Part shown: positions 1 through 11,428 of the stretch, one piece after another
How positions within the stretch are numbered: the first letter of the stretch is position 1
How the letters are laid out: each line of letters starts with the position of its first letter
Origin: Sanderia malayensis
Lineage: Eukaryota; Cnidaria; Scyphozoa; Semaeostomeae; Pelagiidae
Direction of reading: 5' to 3'
NCBI GenBank assembly: GCA_013076295.1
Contig: RQOL01000374.1
Coordinates: 1,488,001 to 1,552,000 of the forward strand
Length of the DNA: 64,000 nt
The notes under the pieces: model-generated
Told to the model about the DNA's origin: nothing
Seen by the model: the letters and a program-made list of their open reading frames with translations, nothing else
The model's database searches: none
Program-made: the position numbers and the translations under genes

Positions 1-361
1 CCTGTTCAAATTCTATACCCAGAAAATATGACAATTTTCCTAGATCTTTCATTTTGAATCTTTCTTGAAGCATCATTTTTGTCTCATTCATAGTTTCATT
101 GTCACTGGCAGCAATTATAAGATTATCAACCTTAATCAAGATAAATACCTTTTTCTCACCAACTTCTTTCCTGTAGATGCAATGATCAACTGAGCTCTGC
201 GCAAAATTGTTCTCTATCAAACACTTGTGTAGTAGCATGTTCCAATTTCTTCCAGATTGCTTTAGTCCATAAAGTAACTTGTTTAGCTTGTACACTAACC
301 TTTCATTTTCATCAGAGTTAGGAGTCTCAAAACCTTCTGTTTGTTCCATGTAGATCTCGCA
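1..361 (-). pseudogene. Ty1/copia reverse transcriptase fragment
   Basis: On the minus strand an uninterrupted frame of about 115 codons runs off the left window edge. It reads like the palm region of copia-type pol: EIYMEQTEGFE at the beginning, KLNKLLYGLKQSGRNW next, then VDNLIIAASD where active elements have a YVDD-type box, and finally MKDLGKLSYFLGIEFEQ. In the catalytic box the second Asp is Asn (VDN), so this copy is probably inactive. The match stops abruptly near 361, where a SINE begins. The reverse transcriptase would copy element RNA into DNA. Identification rests on these motifs; the rest of the element would lie to the left of the window. Confidence 0.88.
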
Positions 362-364
362 ATG

Positions 365-627
365 CAAGCAAGCAATATTTATTTGTTAACGCAGGCTGAG
401 GGTTTGGGCAGCTATACAGCTGATGTGGGCCTGCGGCTTGTTCCCCCAGAATGATATTCTAGAACGAATACCCTGGGTACTCATTTACCGACCTCGGAAG
501 GATGGACAGCTGAGTTGGCTGACGGCTTGTAGTTCGTGATTCCAACCATCCGTGGACTCGAACCCATGAAGGTTACCCTTCAAGGATACGAGATCCAGCG
601 CCTTAACCACTAGGCTACACTGATTCA
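365..627 (-). repeat. tRNA-derived SINE
   Basis: Read on the minus strand from about 625, it has a tRNA-like head with an A box (TAGCCTAGTGGTTAAGG) and a B box (GGTTCGAGTCC), the two internal RNA polymerase III promoter elements. A body of about 150 bp follows, then an AT-rich tail ending near 365. A B box this close to consensus with an attached non-tRNA body indicates a SINE rather than a working tRNA gene. It lies between a copia fragment and a LINE fragment. Confidence 0.7.
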
Positions 628-628
628 G

Positions 629-1212
629 ATGTCATCCTTACGTGTGATCTTTGTATTTATTACAGTTGATATTAAAATTAATAACGATTCCATTAAAGAA
701 AAAGACTACATAAAATATCTTGGCGTTCTTCTTGACAACAAATTAAACTGGAAACAACACGCTCAATATGTCAATAGGAAAACTTCAAAAGGTATGAGAC
801 ATTGCGAAAATGAGACATTTTGTATCAACTGATATACTTTGACAATTATATCACACTTTTATTGCTCCGCGCATAAGATACGCCCTCATATATTGGGGTA
901 GTGCCTCAAAGTGCGCAATCACTAATTTAAGTCATAGTCTCAAGAAAGCAGTTAGAATTATGTCTTTTGCAGATTGTAGAGCTAACTCACAGCCTTTATT
1001 TACTAAATTAGGTCTTTTAAATTTTGAAAATCTTCACAAATTAGAAGTTGCTAAATTCATGTATGACATAAGTAACAACAATTTAACATCGTTAATATGT
1101 GATTTATTTTAAAAAACAAAAATGAGACATAGTTACAAAACCCGTCAAGCCACTAAACACCAATTTTCTTTACCTTTGACTACTACAGAATGGCGAAAAA
1201 AATTCATCACTT
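629..1212 (+). pseudogene. non-LTR retrotransposon RT C-terminus (5' part, interrupted)
   Basis: The frame reads YIKYLGVLLDNKLNWKQHAQYV, the typical reverse-transcriptase thumb region of CR1/Jockey-like LINEs, then after small frame shifts HIRYALIYWGSA-like and KAVRIMSFADCRANSQPLF residues up to about 1200. The match stops where a Helitron begins (1213) and resumes after it at 2012 with GIKIWNEIPF. The element is 5' truncated at about 629, next to a SINE. It is degraded by several single-base shifts. Confidence 0.82.
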
Positions 1213-2011
1213 TCTAATATATATATTCTGTGATGTCACGTGACGGTGGCGAAACTCTGCCTAAAACAATAGATTCGACCCGACACAATAGGTCGAACGC
1301 CCCAAAACAATGGGCCGAAACGGCGAACAAGGTATCCATAAGGGCTTTTTTTTGAGGCCCTCAATCTGCCCTATTTTTGAGTGAGTTGTTCTTTGCCTGC
1401 TGAACCAAAAAGTTATCTATATGAGAGCTCACAGTTTCCACTAAAAGGTTTGGAAATTCTTTGTTTTTGTTCGCCTAATTGGCTATCACGAATAGACCAC
1501 GGTTTACGCTGGCGAAACTTCCAAATTCGCGTCGCGAATTCCAATTTCGAACAAAGCGTTCGCTCTTCACGTGACGCGTTTCGCCTTTTACTGCAATTTG
1601 ATTGGCTCTTTTTGCCCGACCCGCGTGGTAGGCCTAATGTAAACAAGCCCAAAGTTTTAATCAACAAATTATGATAAGGGGTTATCAGGCGAGCGCAGCG
1701 AGCTAACCTATTGTACGTGGGGTTGAAAGAGGCATGAGCGTTAGCGAATGCAGCGCACGAAGTGCGCCAACCACAGGCGAGCGCAGCGAGCTAACCTATT
1801 GTACGTGGGGTTGAAAGAAGCATGAGCGTGAGCGAATGCAGCGCACGAAGTGCGCCAACCGCAGGCGAGGGCAGCGAGCTAACCCATTGTAGGTGGGGTT
1901 GAAAGGGGCATGAGCGTAAGCGAATGCAGCGCACGAAGTGCGCCAACCACATTAAGTTTTTTCACTTGCCCCCCTCCGGGAAGCGAGCGTACGCGAGCGC
2001 CCCCGGCTAGT
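1213..2011 (+). mobile_element. non-autonomous Helitron (copy H1)
   Basis: Begins with TC (TCTAATATATATATTCTG) and ends CTAGT at 2007-2011, the canonical Helitron termini. Just inside the 3' end is a GC-rich hairpin with a CCGGG/CCCGG stem and a GTAC core. It interrupts a LINE reading frame. Its right half carries about three tandem units of roughly 88 bp rich in GCGCACGAAGTGCGC-type palindromes. The same family recurs at 30293, 35409 (minus), 45938, 49991 and 60820. No protein is encoded; it must borrow Rep/helicase in trans. Confidence 0.85.
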
Positions 2012-2535
2012 CAATGGTATTAAAATATGGAATGAAATTCCATTCGAAATTTGCTCGATGTCAAAAATACTTATTCAATAAAAATCTCTTCAAATGGTTA
2101 CTGCAAAATTCTTAGAAATAATCTTTAAATCTGCTACAAATGATCTATCATAAAACAATCGTCTTCTACTTCCCCCTTCCCTTCTCCCATATTTTCTTTT
2201 AATTGCCACAGTTCTTTTTATTTTGCTATTTGTTCTGTTTAAAAAAAATAATTTCATTCAATTCAAACTTTGTTAAATGTATTGCGTAATGTTTCAATTG
2301 TACTTCTGCGTAAACAATTTTATTAATCTCTAATCAAAGGGCACTGGGCTCGAAAGCCTTAGGGTTTATCTCAGTGTCCTTGACAACATTTACTGTAATT
2401 TTAAATAAATATTTTGCTGCTTATTAATTTATATTTCGTTACTTCATCTATTTTACGCTAAATTTTTGTTGTATACTTTAAATCAATTACCTGTAAAATT
2501 GTTGTTGAAATTAAATTGATTTGATTTGAATTGAA
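2012..2535 (+). pseudogene. non-LTR retrotransposon 3' end (continuation)
   Basis: Continues the LINE at 629-1212 after the Helitron: GIKIWNEIPFEIC followed after a frameshift by YLFNKNLFKWLL, the usual last residues of CR1-like proteins. An AT-rich 3' untranslated region follows, including a stretch 'gggcactgggctcgaaagcc', and the match fades around 2535. The host gap across the Helitron is seamless within a few bases, which dates the Helitron as younger than the LINE. Confidence 0.7.
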
Positions 2536-3474
2536 AATTTCACGGGCACTGCGAATCAGTGCCTGGTTCATAGAAATAAAAGCTTCTTTGATCCCATCAA
2601 GAAATCCAGGTTAAAAGCAGGCATGGAAAAAAGAAAGAAAACACAACGAGTAATGTCACTACTCAAAGAAGATCTTCAATTTACCATATTAATCCTGGAA
2701 ATGACATCATCAATCGTAATGACCCCCATATTTTGCAACAATAAATTGAAATCTAGCACAGCAGTCCATAGATATGATGAAAAAAGCACTTTTATAGCGA
2801 AATATTTCATTTATTTCAATTCCCTGTCCTGCAATACTGCAAAAAAAGTGTTAATGATGTCATGAATTTTATCCGGGATATCTCCCAGAGGGGAATAAGG
2901 GCATATATATTGGCTCCTCGTGGTTCTCACAGTCCTCTAGCAAAAGTACACCAAGTGAGAGAAGTTGAATTGTCAAAGTTTTGGTTGCCCACACACCTCC
3001 CGCAGCGACGAGCGCCAACTCCTCCCTTCTCCTTTCAAATAGCAAAGCCTCCTTCGCACTTGCCACATCTTATCCATATTTGAAAGGAGAAGAATAGAGA
3101 ACGGTGAGGATAGAGTACTACAAAGATGTAGGGCTTCTGCCCACAGGCAGGGTTGCCACATCACTTTGGTCTGCCGAGGCCAGAGTTAGATTCGCGGGAG
3201 GCCAAATTCTTGCTCTTTGTAGCCAAATTTTCAAAAGAAAATAGCCATTGTTTTAGAACAAAAGATTAAATGTCTCAAAACAAAAGACGCATTCTTTAAA
3301 TAACAAAGAACAATATTTAAGTAAAAAATGTAATCAATTTGCAAGGCAACTTTAAAACAAGAAACAAAGGAGAAAGTGTTGATTTTTATAAATACTCGGA
3401 TAAGTTCATTTCATCTGTCTCAGTTGATGATGATTCCTGGCGCATTGTGTCTCAGTTAAAAAGTTCAAGCATTT
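2536..3474. other. non-coding stretch with a perfect hairpin
   Basis: No convincing gene. Short open frames here have no recognisable motif. It contains a perfect 16-bp inverted repeat (3026-3041 with 3077-3092, 35-nt loop). At 3149 the sequence CAGGGTTGCCACATCAC resembles hAT terminal inverted repeats and may be the 3' end of the hAT element whose transposase begins at 3475; I did not find the matching opposite end. Confidence 0.5.
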
Positions 3475-5310
3475 TTAAAGTGACTTTGAAGCCTGTGCAG
3501 CATTTCCCTCTGTTTTAAGGCTGGTTCTTATTCTTATCAATGCATCCAACATTTCCAAATACATGTGATTTCTGAGCCTTGTCTTTACGCATGTTAGTTG
3601 TGAAAACACTCTTTCACAGATGGCATTGCTAAGTGGCGTAGCAAGTGCTGTAAGAGCATAAACAGAAAGTTCTTTAAATGTCCTTTCCCCTGAAGCTGTT
3701 TCGTACTTGTACACTCCAATCCGAAATTCTAAGGCAGCAGATGGAATAACACTGCAGAACACCCCTTGCGATGCCCAATCCATGTGTAGATTTTGACGAT
3801 ATTGTTCGTCAACTGCTGCAATATCTCCATCGATATGAAGCAACGGCAAAGAAATCAATAAAGGACAACCGTTGGAGACAGGATTGTCCTTGGACTGAGA
3901 TGATGCAATCCTTTAAAAACATTTTCATTGTCTGGCAAACTCTTCTCCACTTTGTCTAAGAGCTCGACCAGGAAGCTTTTGCATAGTGTTGACATCTCTT
4001 TCACGTTTGCTTTAGGGATGTCACTGTACCCTTGATTAGCCAAGTATTTCTTCATTTCAATCAAATACTTCACTCCAAAGTCAATACGAGATATAGATAG
4101 AAGTGTATCTCCACCAAAGCCATAAACTCTGTCACGTAAGAACTTCTGTAGACGAAAAAGCAGTTGCACACATTCTTCAGGGTCTGTGTTTGTCGACTGA
4201 AAGAATGCATTTACCTTCTTGAATTCTGTGACGACAGGTGACGAAAAATGAAAGTATAAGTAATTGATTGGGTCTTTCAGGGTGCTTAAAATCATTTTGC
4301 CTTATATCGCATATTTGACTTGAGGTTTGGCTCCTCCAACACAAAATAGGCCTTTATTTCTTCCCAATTTACCAAAGTGTCATAGATTATTTTTCCTGGC
4401 ACTAATCAACGAGTGGTGTACATCTTCTGGAACGGCAAGGCTTAACAGCACCTTCCTCGTTTGGGTCCATCACAATCAACAACTCTTTAAATGACTCTCT
4501 CCTTGCGATACTCTTTGAAAACCATTTCGGTACTTCTTTGAGAAGGAAGCCAAGGTTTGTAGTCATGTTTTCGAAGACGTGAGGTGTGCATAATGCTAGT
4601 GAACGGCAAATGCATTTCATTTTTGTGCAGTTTGGTGACTCTGAGTGTAATCTTGACCACACAGAATTTCTTTCCCCCATCATAGTTGATGCTCCAACCC
4701 TCGCAAATCCAAAGTAATGTGCCAAAACCAGCTGAACTTCAACAAGAGCAGCTTTCATGGCCTGAAACAAGCTCTTGCCTGTTGCATCGACTGTTGCTGC
4801 CAAGATTTTTCTTGGCAGCAACATCTGTTGTCTCATCAATCAGCACTGCAAACCCTTTCCCCTTGGCATCTTCTTGAAGTTCAACTTTAATGGCTAGTGA
4901 TACGACTTTCGTCAGTAACCGGCTGCATTTCGTTCGATGGAGACAAATTTCACCGATTGTGCTACCTTTGCGGTGCTCCACCATTATCTCGCCAAGATGA
5001 TCAACAGCCATTATTGCTGAGTGGCAGGCAATTCCAACAGCAACTTGTATCTCAGCATTCTTTATTGCATCTGTTGTTCCAGGTTTCTGTCTTTTCTCAA
5101 AGATCAATGGTCAAATTTGTTGGCTCTCTCGTTGGTACTTTGCTGCTGTGTTCTTCGCTCTATTCATGTTTTGAAATTGACCATAATTTTGGCTGAAGTG
5201 TCTTCCTGCACAACTTGCAATATGCATTGCCTTTACTATCCGAAGACTGTGATAGCCAGACATACTGATTTTCCCAACTGTTCCTATATTTTCTACCCGA
5301 ACTGTAACTG
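3475..5310 (-). pseudogene. hAT-superfamily transposase (decayed)
   Basis: Pieces of one minus-strand protein lie in order across three or four frames. Near 5190-5300 is a BED-like zinc finger (YCKLCRKTL..., then H and H). At about 4840-4870 is FAVLIDETTDVAAKK, containing the conserved Asp of hAT nucleases. Near 4290-3860 is the helical insertion region (FFQSTNTDPEECVQLLFRLQ), and at 3480-3700 the C-terminal dimerisation region (LSNAICERVFSQLTCVKTRLRNHM). Such enzymes cut and paste elements bounded by CAGGG-type ends. At least one in-frame stop follows the zinc finger and several frameshifts separate the blocks. Confidence is high for the superfamily and low for activity. Confidence 0.87.
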
Positions 5311-5377
5311 CCCGTCAAAGTAATAAATGTCCAATTTTGGTTCCGTTAGGATCTACTCTTAAATTTATTGTTCTCAC

Positions 5378-5700
5378 ATGTTTGAATGTTTAGAACATGG
5401 AGTCTCCAAAAAGGCTTCTGGTGGTGGTTTTGAGGTAACTGAGAATCTTCCAAGGAATTTTCGGCCATTGGCAAGAGTTGTTGATGTCCACACTGGAACG
5501 GATGGAATGGTTTGTTCGGCACGTTTAGAGACCAAAGATTCAGAGATGGTAAGGCCAATACACAAACTGTGCCTGCTTGAGGCTGCTGAGACATATTTAA
5601 AGTAGAGAAATTATAATAAACAGTTTCCTGAAGAACCTGTATGGGGGTGGGGATGTTATGCGCATAACAGATATTTGTGTTGTTTTTTGTCTTTTATGCT
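5378..5700 (+). pseudogene. BEL/Pao pol C-terminus and LTR start
   Basis: The plus-strand frame ending at 5605 carries NFRPLARVVDVHTGTDGMV and RLETKDSEMVRPIHKLCLLE, the conserved tail after the integrase of BEL/Pao retrotransposons. About 50 bp downstream a G-rich polypurine tract (5642-5652) precedes TGTTATGCGCATAACA (5654-5669), a perfect 16-bp palindrome starting with TG as an LTR would. The rest of pol is missing upstream. A second BEL fragment just downstream (5828-6490) lies on the opposite strand, so the locus is rearranged. Confidence 0.72.
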
Positions 5701-5827
5701 TTGTTTACTGTGTTTTTTATAGTTTCTCTAGGGCACATTCCGTGAAGTAATCAAGCATGTTTTTTTTTGTTTTTGTTTCATGATGATTGAATTTCAGCAG
5801 AGTCGCTTATTGCCATGTTGCATCCCG

Positions 5828-6490
5828 TTAACCAGGTGCAGAACGTGCCATCTGGATTGCAATCAAGAGTACAATCAAGAGTACCATCAAGAGTACCATC
5901 AAGAGTTTTGATCCATCCACACTACCAGGCAACAATCTCGGTGATGCAGCCAACCCAGCCGCGGCAATCACCTCAGAGATTGAAGCAGAAGTGGAACCAA
6001 CAGTCACTGTTTCTTCGTCATGTTCGTTGATGCTCGAGGGTTGTTTATTCCATCTCGGCCAGTCTTCTTCATTTTTCCATAAAAACTCTGGTCCTTGAAA
6101 CCACCGCTTGCTGTTAATCAATTCGTCAACCATCAATCCTCGAGAAGCATCATCAGCCGGATTCTTTTTTGAAGTAACATACATCCATTGCCTGGCAACA
6201 GATCCTTCATGTATGACTGTCAGCATATTCGCAACAAACACCTGAAACCACTTTCTTCATTGTTGATATACTTTAATACAGATGTCAGTTAATACTATCA
6301 GTCCAAAAGGTTGAATCTTATAATACAATTTCCAACTCTCGTCTTAACATTTCATCCATCTGAACGGCTAATGCAGCTGCTGTTAACTCTAGCCTCGGTA
6401 TCGTCACTCGATTCAATGGGGCTAATCTTGACTTGGCCAACAGGAATGTGCAGTGAATAATTTCACGCTTGTTCTTGATTTGCGTGCATC
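5828..6490 (-). pseudogene. BEL/Pao RNase H-region fragment
   Basis: The minus strand reads SRLAPLNRVTIPRLELTAAALA near 6430, then WTDS-type residues, then MLTVIHEGSVARQWMYVTSK and KNPADDASRGL at about 6130-6240. These mark the RNase H and connection region of BEL/Pao pol, which degrades RNA in RNA-DNA hybrids during reverse transcription. The frame runs left into a short 12-bp tandem repeat ('gtaccatcaaga' type) at 5865-5910, where similarity ends. An internal stop sits in the LELTAAALA...DEMLRRELEIVL segment. Orientation is opposite to the BEL fragment at 5378-5700. Confidence 0.82.
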
Positions 6491-8300
6491 AGCGAAAGCA
6501 AATATTAAAACGCACCGTGTGCAGTGATCCACTAGATAATCAGACAATGGGACTAGCCAATAGGACGCGTTGGAGATTTAGAGACTTAAAATAGCAGTGC
6601 AAGCAATGACTATTATGCTCAGTGATTGTTACCTGTCCAATGAACTGAACAGATTTCTATTGTAGAGATTCTTTCTATATGCAGGCTTGAAATATCAACG
6701 TAAATTATCCACTAATTGTTAACTGTCCAATGAAGTGTGATGATATATAGGCCTGAGGCTTTTATGAGGCAAAGTTTAGTTTCAGATAAAATTTCCGACA
6801 GCTATGGTGCAAAATAACAGATAGGTAAGTCATAGGATGGTCATAGGCCGTCACTCTGCACAGCTCAGCTCCTGCCTGAAGATATGGAAAAGCGGAAGTC
6901 GGGATTTTATTTTTATTTACCTGTTGCTTTATCCTTATTTGAAGTCAAATTATCAAAAAAGTTTCTGTGTAAAACCTATTTTAATTTACTTGCTTTTGAA
7001 AGCTAACTACGTACTAAGGAAACCTTAATTCATTATTTAAAAAAGAAAACACGTAACAGTATTTTGGTAGCAAAGTACCAAGCCCAAAAATTTAAGAAAC
7101 TGCCTACACCAGCCCTCTTATAAATTTTTGAAAATGAAAGCCGTCAGGACAAAATTGTGAAATGTGAATTTGCAATTTGTGTGCTTTGCTGATGGAAAGT
7201 CATATTTAAATGAAGTACAAAATTGTATTTCTGTAAATAAAATTTCATTGATTCATCACAGCTACCATGCTGATCTCCCAATCTGTGACCCTGAGTGAGT
7301 CCATTTTCAGTCACAGCCTGCAAATAAGCGTCGCATTGGCATGACACAGCAATATTGACAAACAGCATCGTTGTCGTTGGAAGTGTAGCTTCAAGATATG
7401 ACAAGCTATTGTTATTTATCCAATGGAAACACACATTCTGTCCACACAATGAAGACACACAGGCTGGAAATCAATGGAGCGCAGTGGCATCTCTCAGCGT
7501 ACTAGAAGAAACTGTAAAAGCAGTGCTCACTTGCAGAAACGCCTTTTTCCACAAAAAATTACCAGAGTCAGGTAAGAATATAATATTCTGAAAGCGACAT
7601 TCCGAGCATTCGTGATTCCCAAAGCTTTTCTTTGATTATTTTTTTTCTGTAAGTAGAATAGTAGCATTGACATTCTATTTACATCAACCCTAGCTATCTA
7701 TTTACATCAACCAACGTTTTGTTGGGATAAATTCGTCAGAATGAGCTGCTCGAAGTAGGGGTTGGGTTGTGGGTAAATGTTATTAATCATCGAGCAGCTA
7801 GCTATTTTGGTTTCTGTCTTCATTTTATCATAAAAAAGCATCAGCGTAAATCTTACAAGGGTTTCGAAAAAAATAGCCAGTTTTGAAGAAATTGTTTACC
7901 ATACCATATCCATGCGCCTACGCTACACCAAAATTGAACCGCCTCTTTGCGTTTTTTTCCATTTAGGCTAGGCCCAGGCCTAGCTAGGGACTGTTAACAA
8001 AGTTTGATGTTAACGCTGGGGTTGGGGTTGATATGGGGCCATTTGTTTGTGCAAAATGAGCGCTTTATTCTTTTAGATCTTTAGATAAAGCATGAGTTAT
8101 ATGATTTACAGCTTAATTATTTGCAGCTTTCGTTGTCATATTCAGTTGCTTTGCAGTCTTCCCGAGAAAAATGTTACAGACTAACATTGACAGAAATTTT
8201 GCTACAGACTAGCATTATTGACTAAAATTGTGTTTGATTCAAAACAAAAGAAAACATCAAATGAAATGAAATAGATTACATCAATTTGTTTAGAGCTGAT
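6491..8300. other. intergenic, no recognisable gene
   Basis: About 1.8 kb with only short frames that show no family motifs. Visible structure is limited to a short direct repeat ('ctatttacatcaacc', about 7676 and 7698) and a 10-bp inverted repeat AGCTGCTCGA / TCGAGCAGCT around 7744-7800. The Helentron-like element must begin somewhere near its right edge, but I cannot place its terminus. Confidence 0.5.
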
Positions 8301-8305
8301 ATAGC

Positions 8306-10646
8306 ATGGACGTTAAAAATTGTAATCAATTTATTTTGCCAAATGTTTATGGATACAATTTTACAAAAATAGATTACATAAGGATCTTTTCACCAGGGCA
8401 ATGCAAAATTTGGGGAAACTGCTGGAAAACAGTGTGTGTGCAATGCATTAATATCATTAATCTGGTCCAAGGTAAAAAGTATAGACCACTGGGATAGTAT
8501 TGATCTTGATAAAACTTTAAATGAAGGAGACAACTTGTACAAGCACTTGAATATTGATAGATTTCTCTCTGTAGATGATATACCATATGCTGTGAATATC
8601 AATGGTTCCACTTCAAATATCATTTTTCTCTCAAATAGAAGTGGCCTGTTGAGTTATTCTGATAGAATTGATCTTTCACTCCCTTTTGGTGAGAGACTTG
8701 GCACTGGCAGGCTTTCTTTATAAAACAATATTGCCTTTCTGTGTTTGTCACAAAAAGAAACTTTTATTTATTTGACTCTCACAGCAAGAATAGCAGGGGT
8801 GAAATTGTAGACAATGCATTCTCCATGCTTATGAAATTTTGTTGTGTTAATGACATGGAAAGTTACATTCATGAGGTTTATGTTGCAGATCTACTTGAAA
8901 CAGTTGCATTTGAAGCTCAATGCATTGATATTGAAATGAATGAAGAAAATAGATTGTCAATTTCCTATACTATTTTCAGAAACAAAAGGCAAAGTTGGGG
9001 AAAAGATCTGCTAGCAGTAATACTGACATCAACCCTGTTTCTGCAAAAATCAGAATAAAAACAAACAAAATTCAGTTAATTCCATGAAACATGAAAAACA
9101 GTGTAGCAGGTACACTAATCCAATAAGAACTATGTTGCAATGTTCAAAAATGCAATTCAGCAGGGTCCATTTTGCATATGTGTTGTTTGTCATAGATGCT
9201 TGTATCAAAGAAGTGTGGTTGCTTTTCATATGGAAAAGTATAGCCAATCTAATCTGCTATCACCATATTTAGTCAAGAGTTTTAATGGTTTAGAATATAT
9301 CTGTATAACTTGTGACAAAAATTAAAGAAAAATAACCCTCCGTGCCAGTCTGTTTGCAACAATTTGCAACTTTCTGTAATACCTGATGAAATAAAATGCC
9401 TGAAACATCTTGAAACAATCTTAATATCTGAAAGATTGCTGTTCAAAAAGGTTGTTATATTGCCTAAAGGTCAATCACCAAAAATGAAAGGGAGTATTTG
9501 CAACATCCCTGTTGATGCAGATGAAGTCTGTAATATTTTGCCAAGGGAAATAAACAGTAATTATTTAGTATTAGTAAAATTAAAGCGGTAAAATGATTTA
9601 TAATGGTCATGTGTACTTTGAGCCAGTGCGACCACAGTTTGTAAACTGTGCACTTGAATTCTTAAAGTCAAACAACTGGCTTTATGACAAAATAGAAATT
9701 GATACACAAGGAATACCAACAGAATTGATTAACCTCTCTGTGTGTGAAGAAGATGAGGTAGAGAATACTGAACTTCCAACAGATCCACATTCTGTGTTGG
9801 AAGAAGAGGATCTAATGGATGAAGGCAGAGTGAACTGTGGTCATACCATGCTAATCAGCAATATTCCATCTCATTTTTACAATGATGAAATTATGACCAT
9901 GGCCCCTGGAGAAGGAAGATACCTCTATCCATTCCTCTTGACAAACATTGTGAAGAACTAGCTTTTCCTTACCTTTTCCCAACTGGGAAGTTTGGATACA
10001 ATGTAGATCGAACTGTAAAACTTACTCCTGTTAAGTACTTTAATCAAAGACTTTTGAATTACACAAACAATTCTCATTTGACCCAGATTACATATTTTTG
10101 CTTCTTCGGTTTTGCAGCAATTGAACGTGACCAACAGCATAAACATTGCATTGAAAAAGGTGCACTCTGCAGGAATTACTGCAGGAATGCTCAATGCAAA
10201 TTACAACGATGTTGTTAAAAATTTTATTGCACATGATAAAGGATTTTCTTTTATGAAATCCATCAAAGGTACTCCTGCTTATTGGAAAAACTTTCTTTTT
10301 GATGTAATGGCAATGGTAAAGCAGTTAGGGTTACCAACTTTTTTTGTGACACTTTCTTGTGCAGATCTCAGATGGAATGAACTTGTGTCTATCATTACAA
10401 AGTTGAAAGGTAAAAACCTTACACAGGAAGACATTGATTCACTTTCCTACTTTGAAAGGTGCAGTATATTGAATAGTAATTCAGTGCTCTTGGCTAGGCA
10501 TTTTCATACAGGGTTGAATTGTTTTTTAAACATATTGTGTTAGCCAAAAATGGGCCTTTAATAATGTTGAGCAATATTCAATTCGTGTGAATTTCAAGTA
10601 GAGGGAGCCCACATATACACGCTTTTCTTTGGGTACTAATGCACCT
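8306..10646 (+). pseudogene. Helentron-like protein, 5' half (peptidase-like region and Rep N-terminus)
   Basis: Broken blocks of one large protein lie in order. At 8470-8980 is a papain-fold-like domain recognisable from FYLFDSHSKNSRGEI and WDSIDLDKTLNEGDNLYKHLN, resembling the cysteine-peptidase-like N-terminus of animal Helitrons. At 9140-9320 and 9364-9960 is a zinc-binding region (CVVCHRCLYQRSVVAF, VYFEPVRPQFV). At 9960-10560 is the start of the Helitron Rep domain (CEELAFPYLFPTGKFGYN, GTPAYWKNFLFDV, FFVTLSCADLRW, ARHFHTGLN). The HUH motif follows at about 10597 as SPHIY, with Tyr in place of the second His. The composite element at 10648 splits the gene right after it; the gene resumes at 20205. 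Rep would nick DNA for rolling-circle transposition. Several frameshifts are present. Confidence 0.85.
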
Positions 10647-10647
10647 A

Positions 10648-10934
10648 CAATCCTGGCCAAAAATGCTGGAACGCTGCTAATATTTTTCATTCCGTTCTGC
10701 AAAATTTTCTCCCTCCCCCGATACATGTTGATCTTTGTTCACTGTGTCTATTTTTCAGCGGTAATCGCTATTCACGAGTATGCTACATGCCTTACAACCA
10801 ACAACCAACATTGTTTTTTGGGGGGAGGGGAGGGAGAAGTACTGACAAGCATTTGTTGTTTGTGCTCTAAGAGGCCGCGTATTGTTTTCAGTTAGCAATA
10901 TTTTCAACCGTTCCAAGTCTTTTTGGCAGGATTG
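10648..10934. repeat. ~290-bp terminal repeat, copy 1
   Basis: Starts CAATCC and ends GGATTG with about 27-bp imperfect inverted ends. It holds a C-rich tract (cctcccccg) and a G-rich tract (ggggggaggggaggg) as subterminal inverted repeats. The left flank is TA and the right flank is TC. It is slightly shorter (287 bp) than copies 2 and 3 through several one-base deletions. Confidence 0.88.
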
Positions 10935-11428
10935 TCTCTTACTACTGAATTGAAAATTTTTGTTTTTACTTGCAGCTACATAAGTTATATCACTAAATAA
11001 CAAGCGTGGATTACATTTCTTGATAATAGATGTATTATGAATGATCATATTTAAAAATGACATCATTTTTCACCACACCCTGCTTTTGACGGTCATTTCC
11101 CTGTGCATGGCAAAGCCCAACACTGCATGTTTTGCTTGCATGAAATTGTGCAGTAATATGATGGATAATGGAGTTTATAAGTTTAGTAATTATCATTTTC
11201 ATGAAATATATTCCCACTGTCTGACAGTGGGCTTAAGCAGGAAGTTGCATGTGCGGGAGAATAGACACAAAGTAATGACGACAGTATGCGGCAAGAGATA
11301 GTTGATGCCGTTCCAGCACTCAATGCACTGTAAATATCCACACGTTGCTAACTGAGTTGACTTTACTGGCAGGGATAATAATTTCTTTAGTTTCGATGCC
11401 TCTGTAACACGAGTGGACGTATAGATAA
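10935..11428 (+). promoter_or_regulatory. upstream region of rep copy 1 with a perfect hairpin
   Basis: About 490 bp between the terminal repeat and the rep start codon. It has no gene. A 19-nt palindrome, CCCACTGTC-T-GACAGTGGG, lies at 11213-11231, roughly 200 bp before the ATG, and is damaged by indels in the second unit (about 15836-15855). It probably contains the rep promoter and might hold a Rep binding site; that role is inference. Confidence 0.45.

Noticed and set aside
540..627. tRNA gene on the minus strand
   Set aside because: A and B boxes are present but a SINE body and tail are attached and the tRNA cloverleaf is not convincing.
5021..5323. 100-codon plus-strand frame
   Set aside because: Antisense shadow of the hAT transposase pseudogene.
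10648..10934. Three independent MITE insertions instead of terminal repeats
   Set aside because: Only the two outermost of six ends are flanked by TA, and the segments between them are duplicated too.
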